Below, piece after piece: positions 60,600 through 64,000 of a DNA stretch of 64,000 nucleotides. The position numbers were made by a program, and so were the translations under genes. Each line of letters opens with the position of its first letter. Positions within the stretch are counted from its first letter, which is position 1. Source of the stretch: Aedes albopictus (taxonomy: Eukaryota > Arthropoda > Insecta > Diptera > Culicidae); contig NC_085137.1 in NCBI RefSeq assembly GCF_035046485.1, positions 443,738,334-443,802,333 of the forward strand, given 5' to 3'. The notes under the pieces were generated by a model. It did no database searches, was not told where the DNA came from, and was given only the letters and a program-made list of their open reading frames with translations.

Positions 60600-61380
60600 G
60601 TGGAGAAAATTACACAAACACCTTATGACCAAATTTTCAGACGTAGATTAAGAATAAAATGCATGTGGAGATCTAGAAGGAACATCTGGTGGAAGGAACA
60701 TCTTGCTAGAATTCGGAAAAATATATGATTTGGAATACATTTATTGCATTAAAAAAACGAAAAAAGGGAAAGTTTTTAATTTTTTTTTCTTCAATGACCG
60801 GAACAAATTACTTCTTATATCACACTGCTCGTTGGCTCGTCAAGGAGGGGGAGGGGATGATTTATAATAATCGTATTTGACGAAATAATACTCAAACAAT
60901 TTGGCAAAATCGCAAAACTCATCAAAATCAAATTTTTGAATCATTTAAACATTTTAAACAAATAAACATTTACTTGCTAGAAGTAAGTCACAATGACTTC
61001 TGCGCAACATAAACCTACGCCACCGTGACTCTTCTGTGGCAAGTGTGTTACTTGGGCAGTTTAGCCGCTATTAGTTTCAAATTATTCTTTTGCTATTCGC
61101 CGAGTTTAGTTTTTAATTAAGTTTACGCATTTTTTGTTTGTTTTCTGATCAAAGTCTACACTCCATACAAATTTTCAAGACAATTATATATAGAAAAATG
61201 TTGATGAAAGAGATGAAGTCTGACATGGCCAATATGACTGAACTCTTTTCCAAAAAAAAAAATGTATTTCCATTACGAAAACATCGCCTAATGTATCAGG
61301 AGTCGAACCCATAAACTTTCAGAACGAACTTGCCAATTTGAGTGAGTCAAACTAACCGTTCTATAAGTAGTGTTTTTCCC
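60600..61380. other. AT-rich presumed intron
   Basis: Nothing recognised beyond poly(A)/(T) runs. Confidence 0.4.
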
Positions 61381-61399
61381 TCCGTGCCCAAAGCAGTCT

Positions 61400-62180
61400 T
61401 GTTGATGCCCACCATCTCGGAAAACGGCCCAACTCACACGATTTGCATACAAACGGAAATTGTGCGTTTTGCGGTTCGTCGATGCGGTTGTGCCACTGCG
61501 AACACTACCGGGTCCTAGCCTAGTAGTGGTCCGGTCTGATTCGACCCACTACCGGCTAGTGGTGGTGCGTCGAACATGAAATTTAACAACCTCGTCTTGC
61601 TGGACACGGGTGGTGTCGATCGACCAAGTGCGGCTGATCGATGTCACGCTCGGGCGCCGATATGGTTTACGAGTGATGCGGTTTGGTTTGGACGAATTTC
61701 CTCCTTATCATCGTCGTCTTCGGCCATATTTTTCAATTTCAAACGAGAAGTGTTAGGTAATCTCTCGACTGCACAGTCCCCGCCTCTCCGAATTGATCAG
61801 CTGTTTGGGGCCGTTTGGGACCTGTTGCGGCTGTTGACGGCGAGTGTGCTGTGAGGCTGAGCTGTGGAGATGATGAAAATCGGAAATAAATTATTATTCG
61901 ATGCGGCGGTTAATTAAAATAGAAAGTTTTCGGATCTGATCGATCGTTGATTGGTGATCGACGCGCGGTGGAGCGGACGGTCGGTAATGGTTGTGTAATC
62001 GGCGCTTGATCGACCAGGCGTGGTTTCAATCGCCGCCCGTAGCCGTCGTCAACGCTGTGTGAGGTGTCGGTCTAATTACCGATTCAAGAAACGGTGGAAA
62101 ACTGACTGTTTTCGTGAGGTGCGTGTTGTTGTTGATGCCGCAGTAGTGGTCACAGTAAATGGATAAATGGGTCTTTGGAC
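61400..62180. promoter_or_regulatory. CpG-rich non-repetitive island
   Basis: GC-rich block with an inverted pair (CCTAGCCTAGTAGTGG and CCACTACCGGCTAGTGG). A 92-codon plus frame (61576-61854) lacks any domain. Candidate regulatory region or non-coding exon. Confidence 0.35.
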
Positions 62181-62269
62181 TCCGGGGAGGGATTGCGTAA
62201 CTCCAAGCGTGTTGTTTGAGTTTGATGGGAGGGCTATAAATTTCGCGGGCTCATGAAACTTCCTTAGTT

Positions 62270-64000
62270 TCAGTCTTGAGCACCCAAGGTGGTGCAGAGG
62301 GCCGAGTTGAAAGATCTACATCCTGGACAATTGCCCGCCATCGCCTTGACCTGTGACCAGGTCAAATTTCTGTCGACTTGCTTTATTTCTTTGTTGAGGC
62401 GCCGCCGCTCTGAGCCTCTGGGTCTGCCTCTGCTGCGATGTCCTGCTGGGTTCAAATCTAACGCTTGTTTGCAGATTTCGCTCCCGCCTCTGCGTGTGGC
62501 CGACCCACCTCCACTTTCGCTCTCGAATTTCTGTCGCTATCGGCTTTTGATGACATCGACGATGGAGCTCCACGTTGGATATCCTATTGTGAAGCCAGCA
62601 TGCACGAATTATATACCGCAGGCATCTATTGATGAAGACCTGCAGCCGTTGCGTGTTCTCCGCTGACACACTCCAGGTTTCACTGGCGTATAGCAGCACA
62701 GATTTCATCTGGTTGTTTTTCCATGCATTTCTTAAACTCGCAAAAGCAGTCCTCGCCTTCTTGATCCGTGCACCTATGTCGATCTCGGGGCCGCCATTTG
62801 GCTACCAAGATATTAGAAGCTTTCAACATTCTTCACTGATTGCCCAGCTACCGTAAAGCTGGAAGGGTTGACCGTGTTTACATCCAACGACTTGGTCTTG
62901 TTGACGTTGATGGAAAGACCTGCCGCTGAGGAGCGATTGGCAAGATCATCGAGCTTGCTCTGCACATCAGAGCGCCGTTGAGCTAGGAGAGTAACGTCAT
63001 CAGCCAGTTCGAAGGCATTTAGGTGCTCCATAGTAATGGGCTGCCTCAGCAATCCATGATTTGGTTCACGATTAATCGCACCTACGAGGATCTCGTCGAT
63101 TACGGAACAGTAGTGGTGATAGAATACATCCTTGCGTCACTCCAGCAAATACCCGAATGGGATCGGGCAAGACACTGTTGTGCAGTACTCTACACTAAAA
63201 TGCCTCGCACTGTGCTTCAATAAGGCCGATTTTTTTTTCTCAGGGACACCCTTGCGCCTGAGAGCTTCCCACATGTTTTCGTGATTGAGACGGTCGAAAG
63301 ATTTTTCGTTATCAATGAACAGCAGGTAGAAAGACTCTTGGAATTTATTGATTTGCTCCGGGATGATACGGATCGTAACAACATGGTTCACACAGGATCT
63401 TACGGCACGGAATACTGCTTGCTGCCGTGGGAGAGTTGCGTCAATCTTCTCCTGTAACCGGTTAAGGATCACTTTGCAGAGGACCTTGAGAACAATACAC
63501 AGTAACATCATGCCCCACTAATTATCGCATACTGTCAGGTCCTAGGTCAGGTCACTATCTACACGGGAGACGATAGACATTACGATCCTTGAGAAAGGCC
63601 AAAACCCTTCGGCCGAAACGTCGGGAGAGTAGAAAATATTTCGTTCTCGACTTAAAGACCCATATGTTGCAGAATAATTGATGCAGTAGTTGTGCGGATA
63701 CTACGGGGTCAGCTTTGAGGATCTCAGCTGATATGCGTTCAAACCCCGAGACTCTGTTCGATTCCATGCTACGGGAGGCCGTTTCAATCTCCTGTACTGA
63801 TGGAGCTTCGGTATTGACACGGGTAATGCGTCGAGCCCTTGGCGGATCATGCTGAGGTGTTGATGGCGTGGCTGACACTTGAAAAAGGCTTCCAAAGTGC
63901 TCGAGCCAGCGTTTCAACTGGTCAGCCGGGTCGGTCAGTAACTGTCCAAGTGTCCAGACGTGTCTTTCACGAGCATCATAGCATTCATCTTAGTACCACT
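62270..64000 (-). pseudogene. RTE-like LINE reverse-transcriptase ORF, decayed, cut by the window edge
   Basis: Read leftward on the minus strand. The N-side region (63917-63675) contains LEHFGSLFQVSATPSTPQHD and ISAEILKADP. The reverse-transcriptase part (63511-63137) carries motif A (LLFIDNEKSFDRLN). Motif B (TQGCILSPLL) follows near 63150-63113 in another frame. Motif C has LADD (FELADDVTLLAQ, about 62990) in place of the usual Y/FADD. The C-terminal region (62708-62316, then 62455-62270 in a shifted frame) has LLYASETWSV, INRCLRYII and KWRWVGHTQRR, ending LCTTLGAQD. These are hallmarks of RTE-type LINEs. At least four frame breaks and an insertion at about 63540-63660 make it inactive. 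Its 5' end lies beyond 64000. Confidence 0.85.
63556..63655 (+). repeat. GAAACGTCGGG stem-loop module inserted in the LINE
   Basis: CCTTGAGAAAGGCC, loop AAAACCCTTC, GGCCGAAACGTCGGG: a perfect 4-bp GGCC/GGCC stem between the A-rich box and CGAAACGTCGGG. The following TAGAAAATATTTCG and TTAAAGAC track the arm of the palindromic copies. It separates coding blocks of the LINE that should be nearly adjacent (QLLHQLFCNIW and the DLTVCDN-like block). Confidence 0.6.

Noticed and set aside
62289..62666. 125-codon plus-strand frame
   Set aside because: It is the complement of the RTE-like LINE C-terminal region and only a shadow of it.

Overview
This window looks like nuclear DNA of an Aedes-type mosquito. 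The strongest marker is a complete Feilai-like tRNA-derived SINE at 3183-3463, with three further Feilai remnants. Other signs are dense MITEs, an RTE-clade LINE, huge non-coding spacing and a eukaryotic coding exon with a splice donor. I recognise the repeat families by sequence pattern only; no database search was possible.

Layout. From 1 to about 9.0 kb there are AT-rich spacers, MITE-like foldbacks, SINEs and a degenerate AATTCC-type minisatellite. From about 9.1 to 11.32 kb lies a GC-rich promoter and 5' leader. It leads into the only convincing host coding sequence, an exon at 11325-11871 that encodes a Gly/Gln/Asn-rich N-terminus and ends at a GT donor. No later exon is visible, so 11872-64000 may be one very large first coding intron. 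It is filled with transposons and interrupted by CpG-rich islands at about 20.0-21.1, 30.3-30.7, 32.2-33.2, 43.6-45.2, 53.2-54.0 and 61.4-62.2 kb. These islands may hold enhancers, alternative promoters or non-coding exons. The 32.2 kb island has a good splice donor on the minus strand.

Mobile DNA dominates. There is a 5'-truncated LINE fragment with a poly(A) tract (12.1-13.1 kb), a decayed RTE-like LINE running off the right edge (62.27-64.0 kb), and at least four tRNA-headed SINE families, one of them a 734-bp copy with a 23-bp target duplication. There are many TIR elements with readable target duplications: twin 336-bp elements with 7-bp duplications, a 224-bp element with an 8-bp duplication, and a 1.13-kb TA-flanked element. 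Roughly a third of the window is a degenerate 23/24-bp minisatellite.

The two most interesting patterns are these. (1) A 3.86-kb unit at 35122-38984 has hAT-like ends (CAGGGATGCCAG) and a perfect 8-bp target duplication, yet is filled almost entirely by two oppositely oriented arrays of the minisatellite. (2) A dispersed stem-loop module, TGAARAA-stem-loop-stem-CGAAACGTYGG, occurs at eight or more places. Two copies form near-perfect palindromes flanked by 14-15 bp direct repeats. It resembles a hammerhead-type core as found in Penelope-like elements or retrozymes.
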